DNA from: Bradyrhizobium sp. AT1
GTDB lineage: Bacteria > Pseudomonadota > Alphaproteobacteria > Rhizobiales > Xanthobacteraceae
Assembly (NCBI RefSeq): GCF_001590795.1
Contig: NZ_JXDL01000001.1
Coordinates: 983,658-1,030,982 of the forward strand
Direction: 5' to 3'
DNA: 47,325 nt
Positions within the stretch are counted from its first letter, which is position 1; each line of letters begins with the position of its first letter. Position numbers and translations under genes: made by a program. Shown here in pieces: positions 1-10,029 of the stretch. The notes beneath the pieces were generated by a model. That model saw only the letters and a list, made by a program, of their open reading frames with translations. It did no database searches and was not told the origin of the DNA.

Positions 1-759
1 CGGAGCGATACCAAGCGCTGCGCGTGCGGAGCGGGTCGCGCCGATCACGAGATCGTCCGCGTCGACCGCAACGAGGCCTCCGCATTGGCCGTCCGCGGCT
101 TGCGTCAGCACGATGCGGGCGTGGGCGAAGGCCCTGCGGAACAGATCAGCCTCGATGCGCCTGGCCGCCTCGCCTGCCACCAGCGCGATCAGGCTGGAAA
201 ATGCATCGGTCCGGTCGGCGCGGCAGGAGGACACGTCGAGTACGCCCGCGAGCCCCGCCTCATGATCGTAGATCGGAACGGCGGTGCAGCTCAGAAGCGT
301 GTTGCGGGTGAAGAAATGCTGGTCGCGGTCGATCGTCAGCGGACGCTGCTCGACCAGACAAGTGCCGATGCCGTTGGTGCCTTCGTGCTCCTCGCTCCAG
401 AGCGCACCGGTCCACAGGCCCCAGGATTGAAAGGTCGCGTCGTCCGCCACCGTGCCGCGGCGATCGACCGGCACGCCCTCGCCATCGGCGAGCAGCACGC
501 AGCAGCCGCTCGCGCCGACGGCCTGATAGAGCCGGTCCATCGCGCCCTGCGCGGCGGCCAGCAGCGCCGCGACGCGCTCACGCGCCTGGTGCAACTCGGC
601 TTCGGTCAGCCGCATCGGCGAAGTGCGGCCGCCGGGATCGAGATGATGCAATCTGGAGGAACGGCGCCATGAGGCCACGAGCGCGGACCGAGCCGCCTGG
701 CCTGACGCAATGGCGGCCTCGACACGGGCCGCGTGATGCCGGGGCATTGACCCATTCAT
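1..759 (-). CDS. AcoR-type GAF-domain transcriptional regulator (C-terminus cut by window edge)
   Basis: The frame is open from the window edge to an ATG at 759, giving 253 N-terminal residues. GGAGG lies 8 bases before the start. Roughly residues 70-200 form a GAF-like sensor domain. The run WSEEHEGTNGIGTCLVEQRP, followed by DQHFF, CTAVPIYD and GVLDVSS, is the signature I associate with AcoR-type regulators of acetoin, alcohol and aldehyde catabolism. In that family the missing part carries a sigma-54 AAA+ domain and a Fis-type helix-turn-helix, but some relatives have only the Fis helix, so sigma-54 dependence cannot be claimed from this fragment. The ligand is unknown. The gene runs out of the window, so its targets are probably outside too. 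Confidence 0.85.
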   Translation of the reverse strand, partial: MNGSMPRHHAARVEAAIASGQAARSALVASWRRSSRLHHLDPGGRTSPMRLTEAELHQARERVAALLAAAQGAMDRLYQAVGASGCCVLLADGEGVPVDRRGTVADDATFQSWGLWTGALWSEEHEGTNGIGTCLVEQRPLTIDRDQHFFTRNTLLSCTAVPIYDHEAGLAGVLDVSSCRADRTDAFSSLIALVAGEAARRIEADLFRRAFAHARIVLTQAADGQCGGLVAVDADDLVIGATRSARAALGIAP

Positions 760-962
760 CACAGTTTCCTCCGGATGACAGACTATGACGTGCCCGCGCC
801 GCCTGTTTGATCTTCGTCAACTTCAGTGAGCGTCGCAGAAGCCATGGGCCCGCCGCCGGGCTGCCGTCAAGGCAACTTACAGTTCCGAAATTACGACCTT
901 CGAAGGAGGAGTCGGATTTCAGGAGCGGCTTTCGCCGTTGGTTTCGAAGCTTGCGAAACGCG

Positions 963-1280
963 CTACTTCGCCGGGATCATCCGCACGAGATCGCGCGGAT
1001 TGACGTAGTCGAGCTGAAAGCGCGCCCGCTCGTCCAGCATGTCGGGGTCGATCCGCTCGGAGCGCAGCAGCGACACCCGCTGCTCGCTCCTGGCCCGCTC
1101 ACGCTTGAGCTGGGCCAGTTCGCTGGTCAGCGCGATGATCTCCTGGTCGAGTTCCTGGCGGGCGTTGAGGCCGTATTTGCCGGTATAGGCGTTGACGCCG
1201 AAATAGCCGACGATGGCGGCCGCCATCGCATAGAGGGCAAGACCGGTCAGGATCGATTTCAGGCGCGCGCGGGAGACCAT
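963..1280 (-). CDS. FtsB/DivIC-like septum formation initiator
   Basis: This is a 105-residue bitopic membrane protein. A short cytoplasmic N-terminus (MVSRARLKS) is followed by one membrane helix at about residues 10-28. A coiled coil rich in E, L and R follows (ELDQEIIALTSELAQLKRER), then a C-terminal tail with ERARFQLDYVNPRDLVRMIP. This architecture matches FtsB/DivIC, which joins FtsL and FtsQ in the divisome. The ATG at 1280 was chosen because the upstream extension contains the intergenic palindrome and has no membrane-protein character. The ribosome site is weak. In related genomes this gene usually sits between eno and pdhA, and enolase lies 3 kb upstream here. Confidence 0.85.
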   Translation of the reverse strand: MVSRARLKSILTGLALYAMAAAIVGYFGVNAYTGKYGLNARQELDQEIIALTSELAQLKRERARSEQRVSLLRSERIDPDMLDERARFQLDYVNPRDLVRMIPAK

Positions 1281-1336
1281 CCTGGGAAGATGGGACAGGT
1301 TGGTTAAGGGAGTGCTAATCGCCCCCGACAACCCGT

Positions 1337-1424
1337 CGTCATGCCCAGGCTTACCCCGGGCATCCACGTTCTTCATCGCGGCAAAGCAAGAACGTGGATG
1401 GCCGGGACGAGCCCGGCCATGACG
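1337..1424. repeat. Intergenic palindromic repeat element
   Basis: This is a large imperfect inverted repeat between the ftsB-like and FMN-reductase genes. The inner arms are perfect: CATCCACGTTCTT at 1361-1373 and its complement at 1388-1400. The outer arms CGTCATG (1337-1343) and CATGACG (1418-1424) also pair, with mismatched CCGGG-rich stretches between. I recall similar GTGGATGGCCGGGACAAGCCCGG elements as dispersed repeats in Bradyrhizobium and Rhodopseudomonas. It could act as a transcription or mRNA-end structure for the minus-strand genes. Confidence 0.75.
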
Positions 1425-1438
1425 GAGAGAGTGCGGGC

Positions 1439-1990
1439 TCAGCCCTGGTGCTTCGCCACGTGGGCGGCGAAGGCGTCGATGTACTGCTGCAGCACGGTCT
1501 TCAGGGAGTCCTTGGTCAGTTCTCCGTTCGCATCGAAGGCATCGCCGACGGCGTTGAGGTAGATTTCCGGCTGCTGGAGCAGCGAGCCGGAAATGCCCGG
1601 CAGGATGTTCTGCAGATGCTTGGCCGCGCTGACGCCGCCGAGCGGGCCCGGCGAGTTCGAGATGATGCCGACCGGCTTGCCGAGCAGCGAGCTCTTGCCA
1701 TAGGGGCGCGAGGCGACGTCGATGGCGTTCTTGAGGACGCCCGGGATCGAGCGGTTGTATTCGGGGGTGATGAACAGGACGCCGTTCGACTTCTGGAGCT
1801 TGTCGCGAAAGGCCAGCCAGTCCGCCGGCGGCGCGCCCTCGAGGTCCTGGTTGAAGAACGAGATGCCTGCGGGCGTGATGACCTCGAGCTTGAGGGTATC
1901 AGGCGCGAGCTTGGCCAGCGCATTGGCGATCTTCAGCGAAAAGCTCTCCTTGCGCAGGCTGCCGGCGATCGTGACGATGTTATAGGCCAT
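1439..1990 (-). CDS. NADPH-dependent FMN reductase (flavodoxin-like, chromate/quinone reductase family)
   Basis: The protein has 183 residues, the usual length of the NADPH-dependent FMN reductase family. The N-terminal phosphate-binding loop IAGSLRKESFS, the central TPEYNRSIPGVLKNAIDWxS-type motif (here ITPEYNRSIPGVLKNAIDVASRP) and NSPGPLGG mark the flavodoxin fold. Members reduce flavin, quinones, azo dyes or chromate with NAD(P)H in the cytosol and are usually linked to oxidative stress. The exact substrate cannot be read from the sequence. The ATG at 1990 directly precedes the conserved MAYNIVTIAGS start. The upstream in-frame ATG (2029) would add an unconserved-looking tail. It stands alone, with hairpins on both sides. 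Confidence 0.88.
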   Translation of the reverse strand: MAYNIVTIAGSLRKESFSLKIANALAKLAPDTLKLEVITPAGISFFNQDLEGAPPADWLAFRDKLQKSNGVLFITPEYNRSIPGVLKNAIDVASRPYGKSSLLGKPVGIISNSPGPLGGVSAAKHLQNILPGISGSLLQQPEIYLNAVGDAFDANGELTKDSLKTVLQQYIDAFAAHVAKHQG

Positions 1991-2120
1991 GAGGTGTCCT
2001 TGAACCTTGAGGGGAAGTGCCGGCGGCACTTAAGCGATCCCGGGCAATGGATGCAAGTGCATGAACCGACCCGATTTGGAAACCCAGCGTTTCGCGAAAG
2101 GGGATGGTCGCCCAAGACAA

Positions 2121-2144
2121 TCAGGCCGCCCGAAGGCGGCCTGA
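2121..2144 (-). terminator. Hairpin terminator after the MBL-fold gene
   Basis: The perfect 10-bp stem TCAGGCCGCC / GGCGGCCTGA with a CGAA loop lies 23 bases beyond the stop of the minus-strand gene 2167-3165. The downstream T-tract is poor, so termination is likely but may be inefficient. Confidence 0.6.
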
Positions 2145-2166
2145 CGTTTCTCGTACTGGTTCCCCT

Positions 2167-3165
2167 TCAGATCGTCGGATTCCACGCCGACGGAATCAGG
2201 CGGTATTTGGCGCCGTCCTTCTCGACATGGCCGACCGACGGGAAGGTGAAGTGGAAGCCGATCACCGTCGCCTTCTCGGCCGCTGCCATGTCGTAGAATT
2301 TGTGGCGCGTCTCCTGCGCCAGCGCGGCATCATTGTCGAACATCACGTGCCAATCGGGATTGCGCAGGAAGAATTCCGGAATGTTGGTGACGTCGGACTG
2401 GATCAGCACCTTGGCATCGCCAGATGCGACCGCGAACGAGGTGTGGCCCGGCGTATGGCCCGGCGTTGCGATCGAGGTGATGCCCGGCGCGACCTCCTTG
2501 CCCCACTCGTATTTGGTGACCTTGGACTCGAGGCCGGCGAAGGTCTTCTTCACGTTGGCGAAGTAGTTCTTCATCATCGGGTTGGACTCGGCCTTGGCGG
2601 CGTTGTCCTCGCTGGTCCAGAATTCCCAGTCCTTGCCCGGCACCATGATCTCGGCATTGGGGAATGCGAGCGCGCCGTCGGCGAGGCGAATGCCGTTGGT
2701 GTGATCGGGATGCAGATGCGACAGCAGCACCACGTCGATGTTCTTCGCCTCGACGCCCGCGGCCTGGAGGTTCTGCAGCGTACGGCCGACCGCGCCCTTG
2801 CTCGCCTCGAAATTCGCAATGCCGTTGCCGGTGTCGATCAGGACCAGCTTGGAGCCGGTGTTGATGAGCTGCGGGTTGAACGGCACCGTGACCATGCCCT
2901 TCGGCATGTAGGCCGCCTCACCCGCGGCCAGCGCCTCTTCCTTCGGCTTGTTGGCGACGAACTTGTCCGGCATCGGGAAAGTGCGCGCACCGTCGTTGAT
3001 CGAGGTGCACTCGTAGCTGCCGACCTTGTAGCGATAGAAGCCCGGCGCCTGTGTCCCGGCTGGCGGCACGGCGGCATGGGTCATGGTCGGGCGAAGCCCG
3101 GTCGCGGCGGCCGCACCGAGGGCGGCAGCGCCAGCGAGCAGATGACGGCGATTGAGATCGGTCAT
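2167..3165 (-). CDS. Tat-exported MBL-fold metallo-hydrolase
   Basis: The protein has 332 residues. The N-terminus TDLNRRHLLAGAAALGAAAATG has twin arginines, a hydrophobic core and a short Ala-rich region, so a Tat signal peptide is predicted and the enzyme should be folded and metallated before export. The motif LLSHLHPDHTNG is the HxHxDH zinc-binding signature of the metallo-beta-lactamase superfamily. LIDTGNG and TPGHTPGH supply the other expected fold elements. Such proteins include lactonases, alkylsulfatase relatives and other hydrolases, so the substrate is open. The ATG at 3165 has AGGGGA 8 bases upstream. An in-frame ATG at 3207 would place a hydrophilic leader before the signal and is less likely. 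Confidence 0.85.
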   Translation of the reverse strand: MTDLNRRHLLAGAAALGAAAATGLRPTMTHAAVPPAGTQAPGFYRYKVGSYECTSINDGARTFPMPDKFVANKPKEEALAAGEAAYMPKGMVTVPFNPQLINTGSKLVLIDTGNGIANFEASKGAVGRTLQNLQAAGVEAKNIDVVLLSHLHPDHTNGIRLADGALAFPNAEIMVPGKDWEFWTSEDNAAKAESNPMMKNYFANVKKTFAGLESKVTKYEWGKEVAPGITSIATPGHTPGHTSFAVASGDAKVLIQSDVTNIPEFFLRNPDWHVMFDNDAALAQETRHKFYDMAAAEKATVIGFHFTFPSVGHVEKDGAKYRLIPSAWNPTI

Positions 3166-3209
3166 GGAGATGTCCCCTTCTGAGCCCTTGCGGTTTTCCG
3201 CATTCAATG

Positions 3210-3229
3210 GCGGCGGAATAATCCGCCGC
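3210..3229. other. Perfect inverted repeat in the MDR/MBL intergenic region
   Basis: GCGGCGGA and TCCGCCGC pair perfectly around an ATAA loop. An outer pair TGAGCCC (3181-3187) / GGGCTCA (3231-3237) can extend the structure. It lies after the stop of the minus-strand gene 3282-4415 and before the start at 3165. It could be a terminator for the former or a leader or operator structure for the latter. Confidence 0.45.
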
Positions 3230-3281
3230 TGGGCTCAGAAGGCAAGACCTTCCTGCGGTGACCTGCCGTCGCAGATCGCGA

Positions 3282-4415
3282 TTATTTATTTGGGTTGATG
3301 AGGAATTTTTCGCCGGTGGCGCGTTTGGCGTACACCGCGATGTTGGCGGGATCGAGCACCTCGGTCAGCGACACCACCTTGGTGTAGTGGCTGGCGAAAG
3401 TGGTCTTGAGCTCGGACGCGACGCGCTGGCGCAGGCGACCGATCTCGGCCGGACCGATCTTCTGGAGGAACGGCGTCAGCAGCCATCCGCCGACGCCCCA
3501 GGTCAGACCGAACGACCGGCTCAATTCGGTCGGACGATTGTCGAGGCTGCCGTAGATGTAGATCTGCTTGTACACGTTGGAGCCGTAGCGGCTGTATTCC
3601 TTCGCGGTCTTGTTGGCCGCGACTTCCATCGCGGTCAGAATCTGGCTCGCCAGCTTGCCGCCGCCGATCGCATCGAACGCGATCGTAGCGCCGGTCTCGA
3701 CCAGCACGTTGGTGAGATCGTCCGTAAAGCTGGGCGCGCTGGAATCGACGACATATTTGGCGCCGATCTTGTGCAGGATGTCGGCCTGCTCCTTGCTCCT
3801 GACGATGTTGACGAGGCCGATGCCGTCCTTGATGCAGATCTTGTTGAGCATCTGGCCGAGATTGGACGCAGCCGCGGTGTGCACCAGCGCCTTGTGGCCC
3901 TCCCGCCGCATCGTCTCGGTCATGCCGAGCGCGGTCAGCGGATTGACGAACCAGGACGCACCGTCCGCGGCCGTGGTACCCGCCGGCAGTTCCATCACGT
4001 CGCGGACCTTCAGCACGCGGTACTGCGTGTACATCGCGCCGCCGATCATCGACACGATCTTGCCCATCAGCGCCTTCGCCGCATCCGACGAGCCGGTCCG
4101 GATCACCGTGCCGGCGCCCTCGTTGCCGACCGGCAGCGATTGATCGAGCCGGGCGCCCATCATCCGCATCGCCGCCTCCGGCATCGTCGCGGTGATGACT
4201 GGCCGCTCCTTGGTGCCGGAGGCCTTGGCGGCCGACATGTCGGCCGGCCCGATCAGGAGCCCGAGGTCGGACGGGTTGATCGGCGTCGCCTCGACGCGAA
4301 CCACGACCTCGTCGTCGGCCGGCTCCGGCGTCGGGATCTCCACGAGGGACACTTCCAGCTCGCCGCTGTTCTTGAGCAGCGAACGCAGTTGCAGTCCGGA
4401 TGTGCCGTCGCTCAT
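3282..4415 (-). CDS. Medium-chain dehydrogenase/reductase family protein, apparently zinc-independent
   Basis: The protein has 377 residues. The N-terminal catalytic domain has the MDR core VVVRVEATPINPSDLGLLIG. The usual GHEGAG zinc motif reads GNEGAG, and no structural-zinc cysteine cluster is present. This points to a quinone- or enoyl-reductase type enzyme rather than an alcohol dehydrogenase. The Rossmann part follows (VHTAAASNLGQM, GLVNIVRSKEQ, FDAIGGGKLASQIL). The nicotinamide-binding glycine motif is unusual (AAASNLGQ), as in some annotated zinc-binding dehydrogenase paralogues. GGGGAGGAT precedes the ATG at 4415. The open frame extends upstream into the enolase region, but that extension is antisense overlap and not protein-like. 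It lies 50 bases downstream of eno on the same strand, so co-transcription is possible. Confidence 0.85.
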   Translation of the reverse strand: MSDGTSGLQLRSLLKNSGELEVSLVEIPTPEPADDEVVVRVEATPINPSDLGLLIGPADMSAAKASGTKERPVITATMPEAAMRMMGARLDQSLPVGNEGAGTVIRTGSSDAAKALMGKIVSMIGGAMYTQYRVLKVRDVMELPAGTTAADGASWFVNPLTALGMTETMRREGHKALVHTAAASNLGQMLNKICIKDGIGLVNIVRSKEQADILHKIGAKYVVDSSAPSFTDDLTNVLVETGATIAFDAIGGGKLASQILTAMEVAANKTAKEYSRYGSNVYKQIYIYGSLDNRPTELSRSFGLTWGVGGWLLTPFLQKIGPAEIGRLRQRVASELKTTFASHYTKVVSLTEVLDPANIAVYAKRATGEKFLINPNK

Positions 4416-4465
4416 GTCGATCCTCCCCTGTCTTGGTTTTTCGCGGCTCGCGCGATGACGCTGGC

Positions 4466-6365
<1,900 letters not shown>

Positions 6366-6388
6366 GACGACGGGCGTAGCGAAGCGCG

Positions 6389-6604
6389 CTACTTGGTGAC
6401 GGATGACCTTTCCCAGGGACGTTTGCCGCTGGCATCTCTGTCCCATGGACGCGCGGTCGGCGCGTTCCTTTCCTCGGCAGCCGCCTTCGCACGGTCGGCT
6501 TGCACCTGCTCGCGATCCGTCACGGAGGGCTTGGGCTGCACTTCGGACGTTTGCGCGGCGGCCGGGCCCATAACGATCAGCGCGGCGATCAGAAACTTTG
6601 TCAT
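6389..6604 (-). CDS. Small exported hypothetical protein
   Basis: The product has 71 residues. MTKFLIAALIVMGPAAAQ looks like a Sec signal peptide cleaved after the Ala run. The mature part is hydrophilic and charged (VTDREQVQADRAKAAAEERNAPTARPWDRDASGKRPWER), with two PW[DE]R motifs (PWDR, PWER). No domain was recognised. It lies 64 bases downstream of the MFS gene on the same strand. The in-frame ATG at 6721 would overlap the MFS gene and destroy the signal peptide, so 6604 was preferred. Confidence 0.6.
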   Translation of the reverse strand: MTKFLIAALIVMGPAAAQTSEVQPKPSVTDREQVQADRAKAAAEERNAPTARPWDRDASGKRPWERSSVTK

Positions 6605-6668
6605 CCCCGGCTGTAGCACGCCGAAGCCGGGGCCGTCCGATTTAGTTGTCGGGTTCCGCGCTCTTTCG

Positions 6669-7877
6669 TCAGAGCCGCGCGTCAGCCGGCGCCCGCTGCT
6701 TGAGCAACCGGGCACAGACAACGCCCAGCACCACCATGATCAGTGCGCTCGCGAACAGGGTCGGCATCTTGCCGGCGTGCTGGAGCCCGAAGCCATAGGC
6801 GAGCGGTCCCACGGTCTGCCCCATGAAGAAGAAGAATGAATGCAGGGACAGCGCGGTGGCGCGCGCCTCGACCGAGAGCTCGCTGGCGAAGACCTGCAGA
6901 CAGCCATGGGCGATGTAGAAGCCCCATCCCATCACGATGAGGCTCAGGGCCTGCACTTCCCAGCGCGGGCCGAAGGCGACGGCAATGAGCTGCGATGCCA
7001 CCAGCGTCATGCCCGAGATCATCATGCCCTTCACACCCAGCCACGGCAGCAGACGCGACACCGTCAGCGTGTAGAACAGCCCGCCGACCGCAAAGCCCGC
7101 GATGACGATGCCGGCGATCGACAGCGAGGTCTGCCCGAGCTCGAACAGGAACGAGGCGATGTAGGGAAACAGGCCGAGCACGCAGCAGCCTTCGATGAAC
7201 ACGGCGGAGTAGCAGACATAGGCGTTCGGATTGGTGAAGATGGTGCGATAGCCGGCCTTGAGCGCCGACAGGCTGGTCTTCGGCGGAGGCTGGACCTTGG
7301 CGCCGTGGAAGCCGGCGGTAACCGCGATCGACGCCACGATCACGAGCACACCGAGCACCGCCAGCACACCGCGCCAGCCGAGGAAATCGCCGATCAGGCC
7401 GGAGGCCGAGGCGCCGAGCAGATTGCCTGTCATCGCGCCCGCCAGCGTGCGGCTGATCGCGACCTGGCGTTTCTCCGGCCCGACGAGATCGCTGGTCAGG
7501 CTGAGCGCCACCGGAAACACGCCGCCGGAGCCGATGCCGGCGAGGATGCGGGTCGCGAACAGGACCGAGAACGAGGACGAGAGCGCGCCCAGGATGTTGG
7601 CAAGGCCAAGCAGCGCGAGACACCCGATCATCAGCCGGGTCTTGCCGAACAGATCGGCGGCGGCGCCGACGATGGGCTGGATGATCGAGAAGGTGAAGGC
7701 GAACACAGCGGCAAAGCCGGCGGCGGTCGCGATGCTAACGCCAAAATCCTCGGCGACGTGCGGCAGCACCGGATCGAGCGCGCGCGCCGACAGCGCTGCG
7801 GCAAAGCTCGCCCCTGAGATGACGTAGAGCGCTGTCGGCAAGCCGTGATCGTGCGGCCGCGCCTCGCTCTCCTGCAT
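6669..7877 (-). CDS. MFS transporter
   Basis: The 402-residue protein has twelve hydrophobic segments of about 20 residues, the standard major facilitator layout. The loop between helices 2 and 3 reads GAAADLFGKTRLM, a GxxxDxxGRR-type motif A. LAGIGSGGVFPVALSLTSD resembles the drug/arabinose efflux subfamily (AraJ/YdhP-like). The substrate is unknown. Its ATG shares one base with the kdsA stop (TGATG), implying translational coupling with KDO biosynthesis. That coupling hints at, but does not prove, a cell-envelope function. Confidence 0.88.
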   Translation of the reverse strand: MQESEARPHDHGLPTALYVISGASFAAALSARALDPVLPHVAEDFGVSIATAAGFAAVFAFTFSIIQPIVGAAADLFGKTRLMIGCLALLGLANILGALSSSFSVLFATRILAGIGSGGVFPVALSLTSDLVGPEKRQVAISRTLAGAMTGNLLGASASGLIGDFLGWRGVLAVLGVLVIVASIAVTAGFHGAKVQPPPKTSLSALKAGYRTIFTNPNAYVCYSAVFIEGCCVLGLFPYIASFLFELGQTSLSIAGIVIAGFAVGGLFYTLTVSRLLPWLGVKGMMISGMTLVASQLIAVAFGPRWEVQALSLIVMGWGFYIAHGCLQVFASELSVEARATALSLHSFFFFMGQTVGPLAYGFGLQHAGKMPTLFASALIMVVLGVVCARLLKQRAPADARL

Positions 7878-8725
7878 CAGCGCGGATTCTTTGCCAGCGC
7901 GTCGAACGCCATCAGCCGGGCGATGAGCCCTTCGAACTCGCGCAGCGGCACCATGTTGGGACCATCGGACGGCGCCCGGTCGGGATCCGGATGGGTCTCG
8001 ATGAAGACGCCGGCGACACCGACCGCAACAGCCGCGCGTGCCAGCACCGGCACGAACTCCCGCTCACCACCCGACGAGGCCCCCTTCCCGCCCGGCTGCT
8101 GCACCGAATGGGTGGCGTCGAAGATGACGGGCGCGCCGGTGGTGCGCGCAAGGATCGGCAGCGCACGCATGTCGGAGACCAGCGTGTTGTAGCCGAACGA
8201 CACCCCACGCTCGGTCACGAGCACGTTGGGATTGTCAGCGCTGGTGATCTTGGCGACGACGTTCGCCATGTCCCACGGCGCGAGGAACTGACCCTTCTTG
8301 ACGTTGACGACCTTGCCGGTCGCCGCGGCAGCCAGCAGGAGATCGGTCTGCCGGCACAGGAACGCCGGGATCTGCAGGATGTCCACGGCCTCCGCCACCT
8401 CGGCGCATTGCGTGGCCTCATGCACGTCGGTCAGGACAGGCAGGCCGAGCGAGGCGCGGATTTCGGCGAAGATCGGCAGCGACTGCGCAAGGCCGAGCCC
8501 ACGCGCCGCCGACGCGCTGGTGCGGTTGGCCTTGTCGAAGGAGGTCTTGTAGACGAGCCCGATGTTCAGCCGCGCGGCGATCTCCTTCAGCGCGGAGGCT
8601 ACCTCCAGCGCGTGCTGGCGACTTTCGAGCTGGCAGGGGCCGGCAATGATCGAGATCGGCAGATCATTGCCGAATTTGACCTTTCCGACGGTGACGACCG
8701 GCGCCGCTGAATGCGAAGAGCTCAA
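7877..8725 (-). CDS. kdsA: 3-deoxy-8-phosphooctulonate (KDO-8-P) synthase
   Basis: KdsA condenses PEP with D-arabinose 5-phosphate in the cytosol to make KDO-8-P for lipid A core. The stretches [100 protein letters not shown] and [18 protein letters not shown] cover the whole family alignment. The start is probably TTG at 8725, with GAGGG upstream, giving 282 residues. An in-frame ATG at 8782 would add an Arg/Trp-rich tail without family resemblance. It is first in a likely operon with the MFS gene. Confidence 0.96.
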   Translation of the reverse strand: MSSSHSAAPVVTVGKVKFGNDLPISIIAGPCQLESRQHALEVASALKEIAARLNIGLVYKTSFDKANRTSASAARGLGLAQSLPIFAEIRASLGLPVLTDVHEATQCAEVAEAVDILQIPAFLCRQTDLLLAAAATGKVVNVKKGQFLAPWDMANVVAKITSADNPNVLVTERGVSFGYNTLVSDMRALPILARTTGAPVIFDATHSVQQPGGKGASSGGEREFVPVLARAAVAVGVAGVFIETHPDPDRAPSDGPNMVPLREFEGLIARLMAFDALAKNPR

Positions 8726-8842
8726 GGCAAATCCCTCGTTTCGGCGCGACCATAGCCGCCATGGGGGTCGGATCAACCCCATTCGGCCCGGACCATCAGA
8801 ATATCAGGGTTGCGCCAGAGGTCCCCGCTGCAGCAGAGGCCG

Positions 8843-9169
8843 CTACTTCACCGCTGAGAACGCGGTCGGCGTCAGGATCTGGCTGACGATGTTGCCGACG
8901 ATCTGGCCGTCGGCTTCGCTCTCGGCACGAGCCTTCATCCAGTCCGGATCGGTCATGAAGGCGCCCCACTTCTTCTCGCGCTCGGCGAGCGAGTCCCAGG
9001 CCAGGAAATAGGTCAGTTCCTGATTGGATTCACCTATCATCGTCGTGAAAAACCCGGCCTGCTTGATGCCGTGCTTCTCCCAGATCTTCAGCGTGGCGGT
9101 CTCAAACCGCTTCAAGAGCGCCGGCAGGCGGCCGGGCACGCAGCGATAGACGCGCATTTCGTAGATCAT
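8843..9169 (-). CDS. NIPSNAP family protein
   Basis: The protein has 108 residues, one NIPSNAP (dimeric alpha-beta barrel) domain. MIYEMRVYRCVPGRLPALLKRFE at the start and FLAWDSLAEREKKWGAFMTDPDW in the middle are typical. The biochemical function of the family is not settled. GGAGG lies 7 bases before the ATG at 9169. It diverges from the two-component system, so its 5' region faces the putative response-regulator box at 9292-9309. Confidence 0.9.
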   Translation of the reverse strand: MIYEMRVYRCVPGRLPALLKRFETATLKIWEKHGIKQAGFFTTMIGESNQELTYFLAWDSLAEREKKWGAFMTDPDWMKARAESEADGQIVGNIVSQILTPTAFSAVK

Positions 9170-9291
9170 TCTTGTTCCTCCCTGAACAGGCGCGGCAGTT
9201 ATAGCGGCTGCCCCGGACGGTGTCTTGAGCGTCGCACGGCAGCCTCTGTGGCGTTCTGCGCATGGCTGGAGCTTCCGGCGCAACAGACTCA

Positions 9292-9325
9292 CGCAATGCT
9301 GCCGCAATGATCAGGCCGCTAGAAT
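9292..9325 (+). promoter_or_regulatory. Direct-repeat operator and -10 upstream of the response regulator gene
   Basis: CGCAATG occurs at 9292-9298 and again at 9303-9309, an 11-base period. TAGAAT (9320-9325), one mismatch from TATAAT, starts 10 bases after the repeat, so the repeat replaces a -35 box. Tandem half-sites one helical turn apart next to the -10 are the binding geometry of OmpR/PhoB regulators. The same 18-mer, with one change, precedes the methyltransferase gene at 11437-11454. Confidence 0.65.
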
Positions 9326-9354
9326 GGCTCAGTTGCGGTTCAGGTGCCCGTCAC

Positions 9355-10029
9355 ATGCGTATTTTGCTGGTCGAGGATGAAGCCGAAATGGCCTGTGCGT
9401 TGGCCTCGGCGCTAAAGCGTTACGACATGGTGGTGGATCACGCCCCGACGCTGGCCGAGGCGGAGGAAGCCATTTCGGCCGATGTCCATGTCGCCGTCCT
9501 GCTCGACCGTCAGCTGCCGGACGGCGATGGTCTCGCCTTGATCCCAAAGCTCCGCGCGCGCGCCGATGGTGTGCCGATCATTGTGTTGACTGCGCGCGGC
9601 GAGCTCGCCGACCGCATCGCCGGCCTCGACAGCGGCGCCGACGACTATCTGGCAAAACCATTTGCGGTCGAGGAGTTGCTCGCGCGGTTGCGCGCCGTGC
9701 TGCGGCGGCCGGCGGGCCTCTCTCCCGACGTCATCCGTGCTGGCCGGCTTGTCTTCGACCTCAGTCATCGCGAGGCCAGCATCGACGGCGGGTCGTTTGA
9801 GCTTCCCCGCCGCGAGTTGCTGGTGCTCGAGGCCCTGATCCGCCGCATGGGCCGGACCGTGCTCCGCTCGGCGCTGGAAGAGGCTGTCTACAATTTCGAC
9901 GACGAGATCCAGTCCAACGCGCTCGATACGCATGTCTCGCGACTGCGGCGAAAGCTCGCGGACGCTGATGCGGGCATCGAGATCCACGGCATTCGCGGCG
10001 TCGGCTATCTCCTCAAGAAGCTGCCATGA
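9355..10029 (+). CDS. OmpR/PhoB-family response regulator
   Basis: The protein has 224 residues. The receiver domain spans residues 1-115: acidic pocket E7/D8, phospho-acceptor D51 in VLLDRQLPDGDG, the conserved Thr in IVLTARGE, and Lys in LAKPF. The C-terminal winged helix spans about 125-222, with SHREASIDGGSFELPRRELLVLEAL and the recognition region ALDTHVSRLRRKL, ending in the typical IRGVGYLLKK. The ATG at 9355 begins MRILLVEDE. Its stop overlaps the start of the histidine kinase gene (ATGA), so the pair is co-translated. Autoregulation through the 9292-9309 repeat is likely. The closest named system (such as FeuP, PmrA or QseB) cannot be decided by eye. Confidence 0.95.
   Translation: MRILLVEDEAEMACALASALKRYDMVVDHAPTLAEAEEAISADVHVAVLLDRQLPDGDGLALIPKLRARADGVPIIVLTARGELADRIAGLDSGADDYLAKPFAVEELLARLRAVLRRPAGLSPDVIRAGRLVFDLSHREASIDGGSFELPRRELLVLEALIRRMGRTVLRSALEEAVYNFDDEIQSNALDTHVSRLRRKLADADAGIEIHGIRGVGYLLKKLP

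Noticed and set aside
85..672. Long plus-strand open frame opposite the AcoR-type gene
   Set aside because: The minus strand carries a recognisable GAF-domain regulator with a ribosome site. The plus frame is Arg/Ala-rich antisense, typical of high-GC DNA.
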